In this document: positions 9,910 to 19,855 of the stretch, one piece after another | Position numbering within the stretch: position 1 is the first letter of the stretch | Layout: each line of letters opens with the position of its first letter | Assembly: GCA_002102555.1 (NCBI GenBank) | Contig: MCFL01000022.1 | Location: 1-64,000 of the forward strand | DNA from: Catenaria anguillulae PL171 | Lineage: Eukaryota; Blastocladiomycota; Blastocladiomycetes; Blastocladiales; Catenariaceae | Direction of reading: 5' to 3' | Length of the DNA stretch: 64,000 nucleotides | Notes under the pieces: generated by a model | What the model was told of the DNA's origin: nothing | Database searches by the model: none | Seen by the model: only the letters and a program-made list of their open reading frames with translations | Made by a program: the position numbers and the translations under genes

Positions 9910-12150
9910 ATGGACTACACGCGCACCCCGACCGCCGACCACGACTCGGACGGCCGCCAGGGCCTGCTCACCAACGACCCAGAGCTCGGCGGCCAAATGC
10001 CGCTGCCCCCGCCCGCCGCCGAACACCGCTTCACGGTCCTGCGTGCACGCAAGATCCGCCGCTTCATTGCCGTCATTTGCGCGGCGTCCATCATTGTGGG
10101 TACGTGGCCATCCCGCGCACCGCTTTTGATTCTCAAGTTCCCAAGCTGACAGTTGTGTTGGGGATTGGTTGCGCATACTAGTGTCTGCAGTGGCACTTGC
10201 AAACGCACTGTGGCCAACCTCGGGTGGCCCGGGGCCGCAGTACAAGGACCCGAGGATCTTCAAGCGCGCCGCAGTTTCGTCCGAGGTGCCAGTTTGCTCA
10301 CGGATTGGGAAACAACTCTTGGAAGCCGGTGGGTCGGCCGTTGATGCTGCCATTGGGACTGCCCTCTGGTGCGTGCGGGCCTTTTCATCATCTTTCACAT
10401 GGTGTACACATACCAAACTCCCCATGGTCAATGTGTACATGTGTAGTGTCGGCTCCATCAACAGCTTTGCGTCAGGCATTGGTGGCGGCGGTTTCATGCT
10501 GATTCGCACCGCCTCTGGCCCGTCCGAAGTCGTCGACTTTCGTGAAACCGCGCCCGCCAATATCTCGGAAACGCTCTTCAAAGACGATCCGCTGAAATCG
10601 CAACGCGGCGGGCTTGCAGTGGGTGTTCCGGGCGAACTGCGCGGATATGAGCTCGCACATCGCAAGCACGGCAAGCTCCCATGGGCACGCATCATTGAAC
10701 CCATTGTCGCTCTCAACGCCAACGGATTCCGCGTGTCTGCAACCTTGGCGGGCAAGCTCAAGACGCACGAATCGTGGATCATGGCAAGTCCAGTGTGGCG
10801 GTCTGTGTTTGCACCCGAAGGCACACTCGTGACCGAGGGAGCAACGGTGAAGCGCACGGCGTTTGCAAAGACGCTGCAAACGGTTGCCGACAATGGCGCC
10901 CAGGCGTTTTACACCGGCCCGATTGCCGAGGCGCTTGTGGATGCCATTCGAGCAGATGGGGGTGTCTTGTCGCTTTTGGACCTCAAAGAATACAAGCCCA
11001 TTGTGCGCAAGCCTGTCGAGACATGGTACAAGGGCCGCAAGATCATTTCTGCGGGCGCGCCGGCGTCGGGACATGTCTTGTTGTACATGCTCAACATTTT
11101 GGAGCGCTTTAGTTTCAAGGAGGGGCCGACGGCCGTGACGTATCATCGCATGATTGAGGCCATGCGGTATGGGTTTGCCAGGCGGTCAGAGTTGGGCGAT
11201 CCGGAATTCGTACGCGCCACTTGCTTTTTCATTCCCTTGGATTGCGTTCTGCTTACCGCCGCCAACTTGACGTGTAGCTCAACATCGATACCCGCCTCAA
11301 CCAAATCCTGTCAAAGGACGAAGCCGCCGCTGCACGCCGCAACATCTCGGACGCAACGAGCTATCCTCCCGAGCACTACCAGCCCAAGTACACCAACGCG
11401 CCGTCACACGGCACAACGCACTTGTCAGTCGTAGATGAGTCGGGCATGGCCGTTGCCGTCACCACCACGGTCAACCTCATTTTCGGCTCGCGCATCATGG
11501 AGCCCAAGACGGGCGTGATTTTGAACGATCAGATTGACGATTTCAGTTTTCACAATGTGTCCAACTATTTTGGGTTGCCGCCATCGCCGTCAAACTACAT
11601 GGGTATGTTTCTTCTGGGACCTCGTTTTGGTTTATTGGTCCAGGGTGGTCTTGGTCTTGACAAATGCTGTTCATGTCATGCAGAGCCCATGAAGCGACCC
11701 ATGTCGAGCACAGCGCCCACCATTGTCGAGCAAGACGGCCAAGTGTCACTGGTCGTTGGCGGCTCGGGCGGCTCGCGCATCATTTCCGCCGTGTTCCAGG
11801 TTCGCGTGCCTTCTTCCTACTGTCATTGCTTTCGTCCGCTCGCACTTGCTCACTCACACCCATGCACGCGCGACCGACAGACCATTGTCAACTTTTTGGA
11901 ATTCGACTGGTCCGTGACCCGATCCGTTTTCTCTCCGCGCCTGCACGACCAGCTGTTCCCAGACTTGACCGAGGTCGAGGAAGGGTTCCCGACGTCTGTG
12001 TCGCGCGAGCTTGCCGCGCGCAACCATCAGCTCAAGTACTTGGCCGTCGGGCATCACGAGAGTGTGGTGCAAGCGATTGCCAGAACAGCGAGTGGCGAGT
12101 TGGAGGCGGTGGCGGATTATCGCAAGGGCGGCGAGCCCGATGGATATTGA
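9910..12150 (+). CDS. Gamma-glutamyltransferase 1 of a tandem pair
   Basis: Cleaves or transfers the gamma-glutamyl group of glutathione; the family is made as a single-pass membrane precursor that cuts itself into two subunits. Join: 9910..10099, 10182..10368, 10447..11209, 11278..11602, 11684..11799, 11881..12150 (616 aa). A short acidic cytosolic tail is followed by one membrane segment (FIAVICAASIIVVSAVALA, residues ~55-75). Seen motifs: EAGGSAVDAAIGTAL, SFASGIGGGGFML, the autocleavage and nucleophile site GTTHLSVVDESG with VTTTVNLIFGS behind it, and the pocket GGSGGSRIIS. All key residues appear intact. Five introns of 68-82 nt follow GT-AG. A paralogue with identical intron positions follows 650 bp downstream. 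Confidence 0.93.
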
Positions 12151-12801
12151 ATTTTCTGGCATTTCTTGCATTCGTATGTATTAATTGCTTCTACGGTTGG
12201 TTTTGTTGATGCATGCTTGGTAGACTGTGATGCGACCGGATCGTGGAGGGGGTACTACAGAGTAGAGAGTGCAGCAGAGAGCCATTTCCAGTGGCCCGCG
12301 TGGACTGTCGGCCGACATGGCAATCATACTGACACTCAGCCGGGGTAATATTACGCTCAGGATCCGCCTCTGGACTCGGCACGCAAGATAATCAGCCACA
12401 CATTTCCGTTTCTCCACACGTGCATCATGCCTTTGCAACGCCAAACATGCAACGTTCCCAAACGAGCAACACTGGGAAGTTTTGACGCAACTTGAACAGG
12501 AATGAGGCCAATGCATGTGCACTCCGTTGCTCGTGACGCATGCGTGACGCGTGCAACTCAAGCTCTGACATCCGTGAGCAAACGGGCAGAGCAAAGAAGG
12601 CAAAATTGCAAGCGCGCGGGCGCTTCTTACTATGTGCTCACGGAAACCTTGCCTGAGGTGCTCGTGTCTGTCGAGCTGGTACCTACAAATACTGTGACCC
12701 GCCCCTCCAGCTCGTGGTTCGCCATGTCGTCCGTGGCCGTGATCAAAACGGTGAGACAAGCAATCCAATCATCGAACACCGTCACGTCAACAATTGCTTC
12801 A
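12151..12801. other. Spacer between the tandem GGT genes
   Basis: No conserved coding frame. It must hold the end of the first GGT transcript and the promoter of the second. I saw no direct repeat at its borders that would mark the duplication breakpoints. Confidence 0.4.
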
Positions 12802-14953
12802 ATGAGTCGACCCGCCTACTACACGCCGTCCAAGCTCGACAGTTTTGGTGACAACCACCTTGACCTCGAGCGCGGCCGGCCGCTTCACCCGTCTCGCTCG
12901 CACGCGCAAAAAGTCCGCCGGGCTGTTTTCGTTGCCGGATTTGTGGCGCTGTTGCTGCGTATGTCACTGATGTGGACGGTACCGAGAGGACCATAGCGGC
13001 TTACGTGCACGTGTGAATGACGATATCATAGTGTCGACCATCACGCTGAAATCGGCATTCCAGTCGCCGCATTCGACAAATGCGACGACCAACAACGCCC
13101 AACGGATCCAAGGCCCGAAGCTGTACAAGCACGCCGCTGTCTCGTCTGAGGTGCCCGTGTGCTCGACCATTGGCAAGAAGCTGCTGAAAGCCGGCGGTTC
13201 AGCCGTCGATGCGGCCATCGGAACCTCGTTGTGGTACGTCCACGTCGGTTTGAATTACAGAGGTCCAAGCAACCAATCAACTGACGCAAACTCAATCTCA
13301 ATCACCAGTGTTGGCTCCATCAACAGCTTTGCCTCGGGCATCGGCGGCGGCGGCTTCATGCTCATCCGCAACGTCTCGGGCCACTCGCTCGTCATCGACT
13401 TTCGCGAAGTTGCACCCGCGGCCATTTCCGAATCCATGTTCAAATCCAACCCGCTCAAGTCTCAAATCGGCGGACTTGCCGTTGGCGTGCCGGGCGAGCT
13501 GCGCGGATACGAGCTAGCCCATCGCAAGTTTGGCAAGTTACCCTGGGCACGGATTCTCGAGCCCATTGTCGCCCTCAACGCAGACGGGTTTCAAGTCCCC
13601 TCGGCTCTCGCTGCGCGGCTCAAGTACAATGAGGAGTGGATCATGGCCAGTCCCATTTGGCGCGCCGTGTTTGCCCCACAGGGCCAGCTGGTCTCGCAAG
13701 GGGCACTTGTCAAGCGCCCAGCGTATGCCAGGACGTTGCGTGACGTGGCACACAGGGGCGCACAGGCGTTCTACACTGGATCGATTGCTCGGTCGCTGGT
13801 GGACGCGATTCGCGGCGAGGGCGGCGTCATGTCGATGCGGGATTTGGCTGGGTATCGGGTCGAAGAGCGCAAGCCGGTCGAGTCGAGTTACAAGGGCAAC
13901 AAGGTGATTTCGGTGGGAGCTCCCGCATCGGGGCATGTGCTCTTGCACATGTTGAACATTATGGAAGGATACGAGTTTAGCAAGGACGGGGCGGCCGCTG
14001 TGGATTACCATCGAATGGTTGAAGCCATGCGTTATGGATTTGCGAGGAGGTCCGAGCTGGGAGATCCTGCATTTGTACAACCTTTCAAATAGTTTGGCCT
14101 ACCGGCGTGATGACTGACATCAACGAGTATACATGTGTGTGTAGCTCAAAATTGACGGCCGCCTTGACCAAATCTTGTCCAAGGACGAAGCCGCTGCTGC
14201 CCGCCGTAACCTTTCTGATTCCACAACTTATCCTCCCGAGCACTATCAACCAAAATATGCCAACGCGCCGTCGCATGGGACCACTCATCTCTCCGTCGTG
14301 GACGAAAACGGCATGGCAGTCGCCGTGACGACAACAGTCAACTTGCTCTTTGGCTCGCACATCATGGACAAGAAGACGGGCGTGATTCTCAACAACCAAA
14401 TCGACGATTTCAGCTTCAACAATACATCGAATGCGTTTGGGTTCCCGCCGTCGCCTTCCAACTTCATCAGTGCGTTCGCGGTGCCCGCTCAAGAACTTAG
14501 CTACAGAACTGCGATTAAATCTGTGACAACGTTTCTTTTCCAGAACCATTCAAGCGGCCAATGTCGAGCATGTCGCCAACCATGGTAGAAAAGGACGGCC
14601 GGGTGATGCTTGTTCTTGGTGGATCGGGTGGATCTCGCATTATTTCCTCCGTCTTCCAAGTAGGTTGCTTCTTGCTCGACACCTTGCATGTTGAGAGACA
14701 ATTGACTTGGCTTGCTTTTTTTCTTCAGACCATTCTCAAGTTGCTCGAATTCAACTGGTCCATCACCGAATCCGTCACGGCCCCTCGCTTGCACGACCAG
14801 CTGTACCCAGACCGAACTGACGTAGAAGACGGATTCTCAGCGGCGATTTCGAGCGATTTGGCCGCCAAAAAGCACAAGCTCAGGTTCCTGCCAGTTGGGC
14901 AGTACGAGAGCGTTGTGCAGGCGATTGCAAGGACCGACAAGGGCGAGTGGTAG
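12802..14953 (+). CDS. Gamma-glutamyltransferase 2 of a tandem pair, early stop
   Basis: Paralogue of the preceding gene with the same function expected. Join: 12802..12958, 13032..13233, 13309..14074, 14145..14469, 14544..14659, 14729..14953 (596 aa). Its N-terminal tail and membrane segment (AVFVAGFVALLL) differ from copy 1, but the ectodomain is close: KAGGSAVDAAIGTSL, SFASGIGGGGFML, nucleophile site GTTHLSVVDENG, VTTTVNLLFGS and GGSGGSRIIS. All five introns sit at the same codon positions and phases as in copy 1. The frame ends at TAG after DKGEW, where copy 1 reads SGELEAVADYRKGG. The lost tail is still readable in frame after the stop (14954-14998). The catalytic core is intact, so a working enzyme missing about 14 residues is plausible. 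Confidence 0.9.
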
Positions 14954-14998
14954 GCGGTGGCGGATAATCGAAAGGGAGGGGAGCCGGATGGGTATTAG
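14954..14998 (+). other. Relict C-terminal tail of GGT2 after the TAG
   Basis: In frame with GGT2 and directly after its TAG the sequence reads AVADNRKGGEPDGY and then TAG. Copy 1 ends AVADYRKGGEPDGY. The near identity shows that the upstream TAG arose recently in copy 2 or is a base error. Stop read-through would also explain the conservation. Confidence 0.8.
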
Positions 14999-15266
14999 AC
15001 CGTCAAGTTTCATTGCCTGCCGCGCTCTCTCTGTATCGCAGAATCGTTTTAAGCATTGCGCAATACAAGCAAGTTTGGAGATGCGTGAACCAAAGCACTT
15101 GGCCTGGCGCGTCGGATCGACGGCCTCGAGTCAACTCACGCGATGTGTGAAGTGATGATCAACCTCAACTGAATTATCAATACATTTCAGGACTGTATGC
15201 ACCTAGATCATCGATGAAAATTCTGTCTGGGACAAGAAACACACGCGGCAATCGACTCTGCACACA

Positions 15267-18200
15267 ATGAACGCCCATCGCCGCGCCCAGCCCTTTGTCC
15301 ACCAGCCGCCACCCCAGCAGCGCCCAATCGGATCAGGCCTTCAGCAGCGCAACCCGGCCAGCAGGCAACAGTCGACGGCCGCGATCACTCAGAATGGGCC
15401 AATGCACCAACAGCAGCAACCGCAGCAGCCACAGCCTGGCAGCCCACCCATTCCAACCCACGATCCAACCCGTAAGCGGTCCCAGTTTCTCTCAGACGAA
15501 CTGTTCCAGACCAACAATAACAACGTCGGAGGCAATCCTCAGCAGCCGGCCCACCAGCAGAGCCAGCTCCAGCAACCCCAGTCCTACCTCTTCCGCAACG
15601 ATCCACCTGCTACATCCTTTTCCACTGCCGCACCTGCCGCCGCCCGGACCAACCCACCCTCGTTCCTCAACCCGCCCACCAACCCCACAAAACCGCCACA
15701 GCATCAAAAGCCTCAAGACCCCGCCCAATGGTCACTCTCGGATCTCCTGGCCGACATTCTCCGCGACAAGGACACGGTCACCATCATTGACTTCTTGTCG
15801 ACCGTCATTGACCATGAGCGCCTGTACGATGTGACACTGGTCGAGGACTCGTTCATGAACATGCTGTTCCAGTGGACCGAAGAGAACGACTGTGCAGACA
15901 TGCCCATGTCGCAAGAAGACTTGCTAGTGTTGCTGGATCAGCTCAAGGAGGTCAATGACATCAAGGACGATGACAGTAACGCCGCCGCCCACGGGCAAGG
16001 TCAACAGCTCCCGAGCGACCAACAACAGCAGGGCGATGATAACGGGTTTGTGGATCAGCGCTTTTTCACCGTCATGACGCCCGGCACACCCGCTGCAAAG
16101 CGGTTTTCGGCCCTGACACCCGCAAAGCAGCGCATGTTTATGCAAATTGTCACGCCGCTATCCATGCGCAAGCGCGGGATTCACCCGCCCACTCGACAGC
16201 CCCAGTTTGGTGCTGGTGGTGGCGCTCCAAGCGGGATTCCCAAGCCAACCACCTTCGAGTCTCGCATTCCTCGCCCAACCGCATTGGGTGCAAAAAGTGC
16301 AGCTGGCGCCTTGCAGCCTCACGAGCAGCACCAGCACCACAACCAACATGGTCAACATCAGCCATGGTCCACGGATCCAGTGGCCAAAGAATCCGACGAC
16401 CACCACTACATGCACGAGCAACAACGCGCTCCCTCGGATATCGCCATCACGGACCATCACCCGCCGCTAACCGGCGACTTTTGGCTCTCGGATCAAGACG
16501 CCGCACAGCCCACATTTCCGCCGCCCGCCGCCAACGACAAGGACGGGCACCACCAGCGCCAGCGCCCATCGCCGGCAGACCAACCCGATGCACCGCTGCG
16601 ATACCACGATCTGTTTGGCTCCGACATTCCCGCGCCAGCAGAAATGGACCATGTCCCAGCACACCAGCACCAGCAAAAGCAAGCAGCCGCAAAGTACGGG
16701 TTGTACTCTGGCGCTGCCAACATCAACAACACGGGCTCGCCCGAACATGCCGACCTCGGCACACCCATTTCCGCGCTGCCCTCGCGCAACGCGTTTCTGG
16801 CGCGCGGCACGGCCGCCGAGCGTGACCTGCTACTCGAGTACGAAACGCAAATCCAAACGCTCAACCACCACGTGGCCTCGCTCAAATCCCAAGTCCAGCA
16901 GTACAAGCAGCAGGTGGCAGAGGCCGCAGAGCACGAGGCGCAAATCATGCACGCGATTGACGAGTTTCACGCGCATGCGCGCAAGTTGAAGCGCAAGATC
17001 CAGTGGTACCATGACGAGCTGCACAAGGCGCGCGCCGAGGTGGACGAGGCGGTAAGGCGGGAAGAGGCCTTGATGGGCAAGGTGGATGAGTTGGAGCGAG
17101 AGGCAAAAGAGGCGAGGGATAGGGAGGTAAGCGTGCAGGAAGAGTGTCGGCAGGTGGTCGAGGAGTGGCGCGCTGTGTTGGCCGAGAGGGACGAGTTGCA
17201 GGTCATGCTGTATGAGGCAAGAAAGGATGGGGCGGTATCGTCGGGAGCACCTGCCTTGGCGGGCGGCAAGGGTAGCGAGATTGGCGGTCAGGCGGCCGGC
17301 GGCCGTCAGTTTGCCGATGCGGGTGCAGGGTCAATGTCGCTTGGAGCAGAATTGATTTCAGGCTCGGGCGCCGCGCTCATGGGCAACATGGACCCGGATA
17401 CTGCACTGCGGATGGGCCGATTGGAGGCGGAAAACGAGCACCTCCGACGGCTCGTCAACGCCCATGGCGGGAACCAAGGTGGTGGCGGCCGCAATTTGAT
17501 TCCCAAGGTGCATGCCGAGGTTCAGGCAGGCAAATCGGCGTGGGATCCCGAGGAACCGGCTGTCATGTGCGATGCCGAGGTCATGGTCCGGCCCGACCGG
17601 TTCCCTTGCGGGACGCAGTACATGGATCCAGAAAAGGTGGCGCAGTGGGCCGAAATGGGTATCATTGAGGACGAGCCCGATACCATGGTTTCGGGATTGC
17701 ATGACGATTACGATGCCGGCGAGGGCATTGGCGGCATGACGGATATCGTTGACAATGAGCAGGAGGTGGGGTTGTCGGTGGTGCCCGAAGGAGAGGAGGA
17801 GGTGGAGGAGGAGGAGAGAATGGAAGAAGCAGAGCTACCTGATCCCATGTCACCAACCCCGGTTCGCGTCGCTGGTCCCGGCGGCAGCACTCTGTTTGAC
17901 AGGCACCGACCATCAGCGCCGCGGCCACTCTCTCAGCCCCAACCGTCTGCTCCCTCAGTTGCGACGCCACCTTCACTCAAGACGAGCCCGCGCAAGAGCG
18001 ACAAGCCAAGTCTCATGTCACAAGCAGGCTTCGACAAGAGGATCTCATTACGCGACCGCATCAAGTTGCTGACTACCGGTTCCGTGCTGGGAAAACCCGG
18101 ATTGTTGGTCTTTGGCGTGGTTGTACTCGCATTGCTTGGTGTCATTGCGGCCGTGCTTGTTCATGTGATTATGTGGCCATCGCATGGAACCGGGTCTGGG

Positions 18201-18359
18201 TTTGGAGGTTTGGGTCCAGATTTCAATGATGATATTGACGGCACTCTTGAACCGCTGATTGAGTCGTCGCCAGTGTTGGACCCAGGGTATTATTGTTTGA
18301 TTGGGATTCGGCATCGTGTTGAGGACGTGTTGGATGCTGCACCAGAAAGTGATTTGTGA
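15267..18359 (+). CDS. Glutamine-rich coiled-coil protein with a C-terminal membrane anchor
   Basis: A single-exon frame of 1030 aa; family not recognised. Residues 1-150 are Gln/Pro/Asn rich. Residues ~152-235 form the best folded candidate, an acidic helical domain beginning WSLSDLLADILRDKDTVTII and ending VLLDQLKEVNDIKDDD. Residues 240-510 are low complexity with His/Gln tracts. Residues ~515-655 are a long heptad-like coiled coil (ERDLLLEYETQIQTLNHHV onward). A second conserved-looking patch follows at ~760-830. Residues ~945-970 are a strong membrane segment (LLVFGVVVLALLGVIAAVLV), leaving a ~60-residue tail. The layout, with the bulk of the protein before a near-C-terminal anchor, fits a cytosol-facing scaffold on an inner membrane such as the ER or nuclear envelope; this is inference. 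Low-complexity composition hinders homology by eye. Confidence 0.8.
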   Translation: MNAHRRAQPFVHQPPPQQRPIGSGLQQRNPASRQQSTAAITQNGPMHQQQQPQQPQPGSPPIPTHDPTRKRSQFLSDELFQTNNNNVGGNPQQPAHQQSQLQQPQSYLFRNDPPATSFSTAAPAAARTNPPSFLNPPTNPTKPPQHQKPQDPAQWSLSDLLADILRDKDTVTIIDFLSTVIDHERLYDVTLVEDSFMNMLFQWTEENDCADMPMSQEDLLVLLDQLKEVNDIKDDDSNAAAHGQGQQLPSDQQQQGDDNGFVDQRFFTVMTPGTPAAKRFSALTPAKQRMFMQIVTPLSMRKRGIHPPTRQPQFGAGGGAPSGIPKPTTFESRIPRPTALGAKSAAGALQPHEQHQHHNQHGQHQPWSTDPVAKESDDHHYMHEQQRAPSDIAITDHHPPLTGDFWLSDQDAAQPTFPPPAANDKDGHHQRQRPSPADQPDAPLRYHDLFGSDIPAPAEMDHVPAHQHQQKQAAAKYGLYSGAANINNTGSPEHADLGTPISALPSRNAFLARGTAAERDLLLEYETQIQTLNHHVASLKSQVQQYKQQVAEAAEHEAQIMHAIDEFHAHARKLKRKIQWYHDELHKARAEVDEAVRREEALMGKVDELEREAKEARDREVSVQEECRQVVEEWRAVLAERDELQVMLYEARKDGAVSSGAPALAGGKGSEIGGQAAGGRQFADAGAGSMSLGAELISGSGAALMGNMDPDTALRMGRLEAENEHLRRLVNAHGGNQGGGGRNLIPKVHAEVQAGKSAWDPEEPAVMCDAEVMVRPDRFPCGTQYMDPEKVAQWAEMGIIEDEPDTMVSGLHDDYDAGEGIGGMTDIVDNEQEVGLSVVPEGEEEVEEEERMEEAELPDPMSPTPVRVAGPGGSTLFDRHRPSAPRPLSQPQPSAPSVATPPSLKTSPRKSDKPSLMSQAGFDKRISLRDRIKLLTTGSVLGKPGLLVFGVVVLALLGVIAAVLVHVIMWPSHGTGSGFGGLGPDFNDDIDGTLEPLIESSPVLDPGYYCLIGIRHRVEDVLDAAPESDL

Positions 18360-18578
18360 TTGCAAAAGTGATTGTCTTGATGCCAAGTTATTTATTGTCC
18401 ATTTTTTCTTCACCTTGCCCTTGGCTTCGATTCGTTGATGGTGCTTTGGCCTCACGAAATTATTTACTGGATGAACCGCATATTCGTATATATAAATACA
18501 CGATGTGTGTTGCTTTTTGTGTAAAGCGAAGTGCACGTGAATGTGAACAGTGTTGCTGGCTCGCTTCGAATGATCAAT
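18360..18578. other. 3' flank of the coiled-coil gene
   Basis: AT-richer than its surroundings and without a coding frame; it holds the 3' flank of the coiled-coil gene up to the stop of the Gag frame. Confidence 0.4.
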
Positions 18579-19697
18579 CTATATCTCGCTGTTATAAAAT
18601 ACGGATGTATTTGGTCCCACGTATAAAGCAGCAGTCGGGTTCTCCTCGACCATGGTACAGTGGACTTCTCCAAACATGATACCACCTTGGCCACCGAATG
18701 CAATCTCGACGTTGTTGACTTGTGGTCGATCCTTGTCGCTGTTGCGAGTTTCGACAAACTTCTTGTGCAAGTACTCGAGCTTCTCGCGGTCCGAGGCACC
18801 GCATTGACGGCCAATGTGGCCCTTCTTGCCACACGCGAAACACAGGGTGTTGGGTCCAATCGTCATCGGCTTCTTCGGCGCCTTGGCCTTCCCCTTGGCA
18901 TCCTTGCGATACGGGTGATGCTTTCGCTGGTGCGTTGGTGGGCGAGCATCATGGTCCCTTGGTCCGTGGCGAGTGACGGTTGCGTGGGTCTCAACAGCGT
19001 CAGTCCGGGTCAGTGCCTTCGTCCGATCCCGCGCCACTTCATCGCGCACCTCGTGCTCGCGCAGCTCAAACATCAGGGTGTCGAAGCTTTTGATGCCTTT
19101 CGCCCGGAACGTCGTCCTAAGCGGCTCGTAAGTCAGCGTCTCCGCCGTCTTGTGGATCAGCTCCGCCTCCTTGACATCTTCGGCATAACCGCAGAGGCGC
19201 ATCTTCTTGACCAGAGCGTTTGCCTTGGTCTCGTAGTCGTCCAACGAGGTGCAGCGGTCTATCCCAAGGTCTTGCCATTCCTTCCGCACGCGCGCCTTTT
19301 GTGCCATGATGGTGAGTGCGAATTTTGCTTCGAGCTTGGTCCAGACCTGACCGGGTTGATCCTCGTCGTCGTACAAGTCCTTGAGTCCTTCATCCATGTG
19401 GGCCCGGAGGATTGCCAACATGAACGCTTTTTCTTGCGGCGTGCCCGTCAGTTGGGCTGGCAGATTGGTATCCGTCGAGAGCGTGTGCGCGAGCTTGCGC
19501 ACGTTTGCGTATTGGCGGACGTCACGGCGCCAAGTCAGGTAGTTGTCTCCTCCGATCTTGAGCTTGTCAAAAACCTCGTGGTATGGGTGGAACTTGAGGT
19601 GGTCCGTCGAGGTGTTGCGAATGGTGATCGATGGACCGGAGGAGGAACCAGAGTTGGCCATGCCAGTGGATGGAGCAGAGGGGGCGTCGTCGGGCAT
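18579..19697 (-). CDS. Copia-type Gag polyprotein (UBN2 fold plus zinc knuckle)
   Basis: Retrotransposon capsid-like protein, 372 aa from MPDDAPSAP at 19697. The capsid region opens FDKLKIGGDNYLTWRRDV and passes through KAFMLAILRAHMDEGLKDL and LDDYETKANALVKKMRLCG, the pattern of Ty1/copia Gag. A basic stretch (QRKHHPYRKDAKGKAKAPKK) precedes one CCHC knuckle, CFACGKKGHIGRQC. No protease, integrase or reverse transcriptase follows. The frame has no stop of its own inside the element: it reads through the terminal repeat as GPNTSVFYN and ends three codons into host sequence. The frame also stays open upstream through a His/Ser repeat, but the Met chosen is the first with normal composition. Either a cut-down copy or a non-autonomous Gag-only element. 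Confidence 0.85.
   Translation of the reverse strand: MPDDAPSAPSTGMANSGSSSGPSITIRNTSTDHLKFHPYHEVFDKLKIGGDNYLTWRRDVRQYANVRKLAHTLSTDTNLPAQLTGTPQEKAFMLAILRAHMDEGLKDLYDDEDQPGQVWTKLEAKFALTIMAQKARVRKEWQDLGIDRCTSLDDYETKANALVKKMRLCGYAEDVKEAELIHKTAETLTYEPLRTTFRAKGIKSFDTLMFELREHEVRDEVARDRTKALTRTDAVETHATVTRHGPRDHDARPPTHQRKHHPYRKDAKGKAKAPKKPMTIGPNTLCFACGKKGHIGRQCGASDREKLEYLHKKFVETRNSDKDRPQVNNVEIAFGGQGGIMFGEVHCTMVEENPTAALYVGPNTSVFYNSEI
18585..18589. repeat. Target-site duplication (left), CTCGC
   Basis: Five bases directly outside the left terminal repeat, identical in direct orientation to 19851-19855. Confidence 0.75.
18590..18622 (+). repeat. Terminal inverted repeat, left copy
   Basis: Thirty-three bases reading TGTTATAAAATACGG, then ATGTATTTGGTCCCACGT. 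The reverse complement of 19818-19850 is identical except for one G/A change at position 14. Confidence 0.85.
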
Positions 19698-19710
19698 GGT
19701 GGTGGGTTTG

Positions 19711-19768
19711 TGCAAGTGCGAGTGCGAGTGCGAGTACGAGTGCGTGTGCGAGTGCGAGTGCAAGTGCA
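19711..19768 (+). repeat. GTGCGA hexamer repeat in the Gag leader
   Basis: An imperfect hexamer array (GTGCGA with GTACGA and GTGCGT variants). Read on the minus strand it gives alternating His and Ser upstream of the chosen Gag start, so it is either leader sequence or a His/Ser extension if an upstream start is used. Confidence 0.7.
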
Positions 19769-19817
19769 GTGGAGGTCTATTGTTTTGGGAAAACTGCGGG
19801 TGTCTATGGTGCTGATA

Positions 19818-19850
19818 ACGTGGGACCAAATACATCTGTATTTTATAACA
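19818..19850 (-). repeat. Terminal inverted repeat, right copy
   Basis: Read on the minus strand it gives TGTTATAAAATACAG then ATGTATTTGGTCCCACGT, matching the left end. It is followed inward by TATCAGCACC, which faintly recalls a primer-binding site after a short LTR, but the match is too weak to assign. Confidence 0.85.
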
Positions 19851-19855
19851 CTCGC
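19851..19855. repeat. Target-site duplication (right), CTCGC
   Basis: Five bases directly outside the right terminal repeat, identical in direct orientation to 18585-18589. Confidence 0.75.

Larger units (their letters stand above)
18590..19850 (-). mobile_element. 1.26-kb Gag-only element with inverted ends and 5-bp target duplication
   Basis: The element starts TGTTATAAAATAC at 18590 and ends GTATTTTATAACA at 19850. Both outer flanks are CTCGC (18585-18589 and 19851-19855), a 5-bp target duplication as left by LTR-element integrases. Each end carries the same 33-bp sequence with one mismatch, but in opposite orientation, unlike the direct repeats of a normal LTR element. Each end also fits the TG...CA rule. 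The only gene inside is the copia-type Gag read on the minus strand. Confidence 0.8.

Noticed and set aside
9889-10893. A 334-codon minus-strand open frame opposite the first GGT gene
   Set aside because: It is antisense to well-supported GGT exons. Its sequence has no conserved motif and its openness follows from GC-rich codon use on the other strand.
12181-12768. A 195-codon minus-strand frame between the two GGT genes
   Set aside because: His/Arg/Ser/Cys-rich, no start context or motif, and no splice pattern. Treated as intergenic.
19711-19768. CRISPR-like array
   Set aside because: The unit is only six bases with no spacers, in a eukaryotic setting; it is a simple-sequence repeat.
19800-19817. 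tRNA primer-binding site next to the right end of the Gag element
   Set aside because: TATCAGCACC only loosely resembles known copia primer sites and no purine tract precedes the other end, so no assignment was made.
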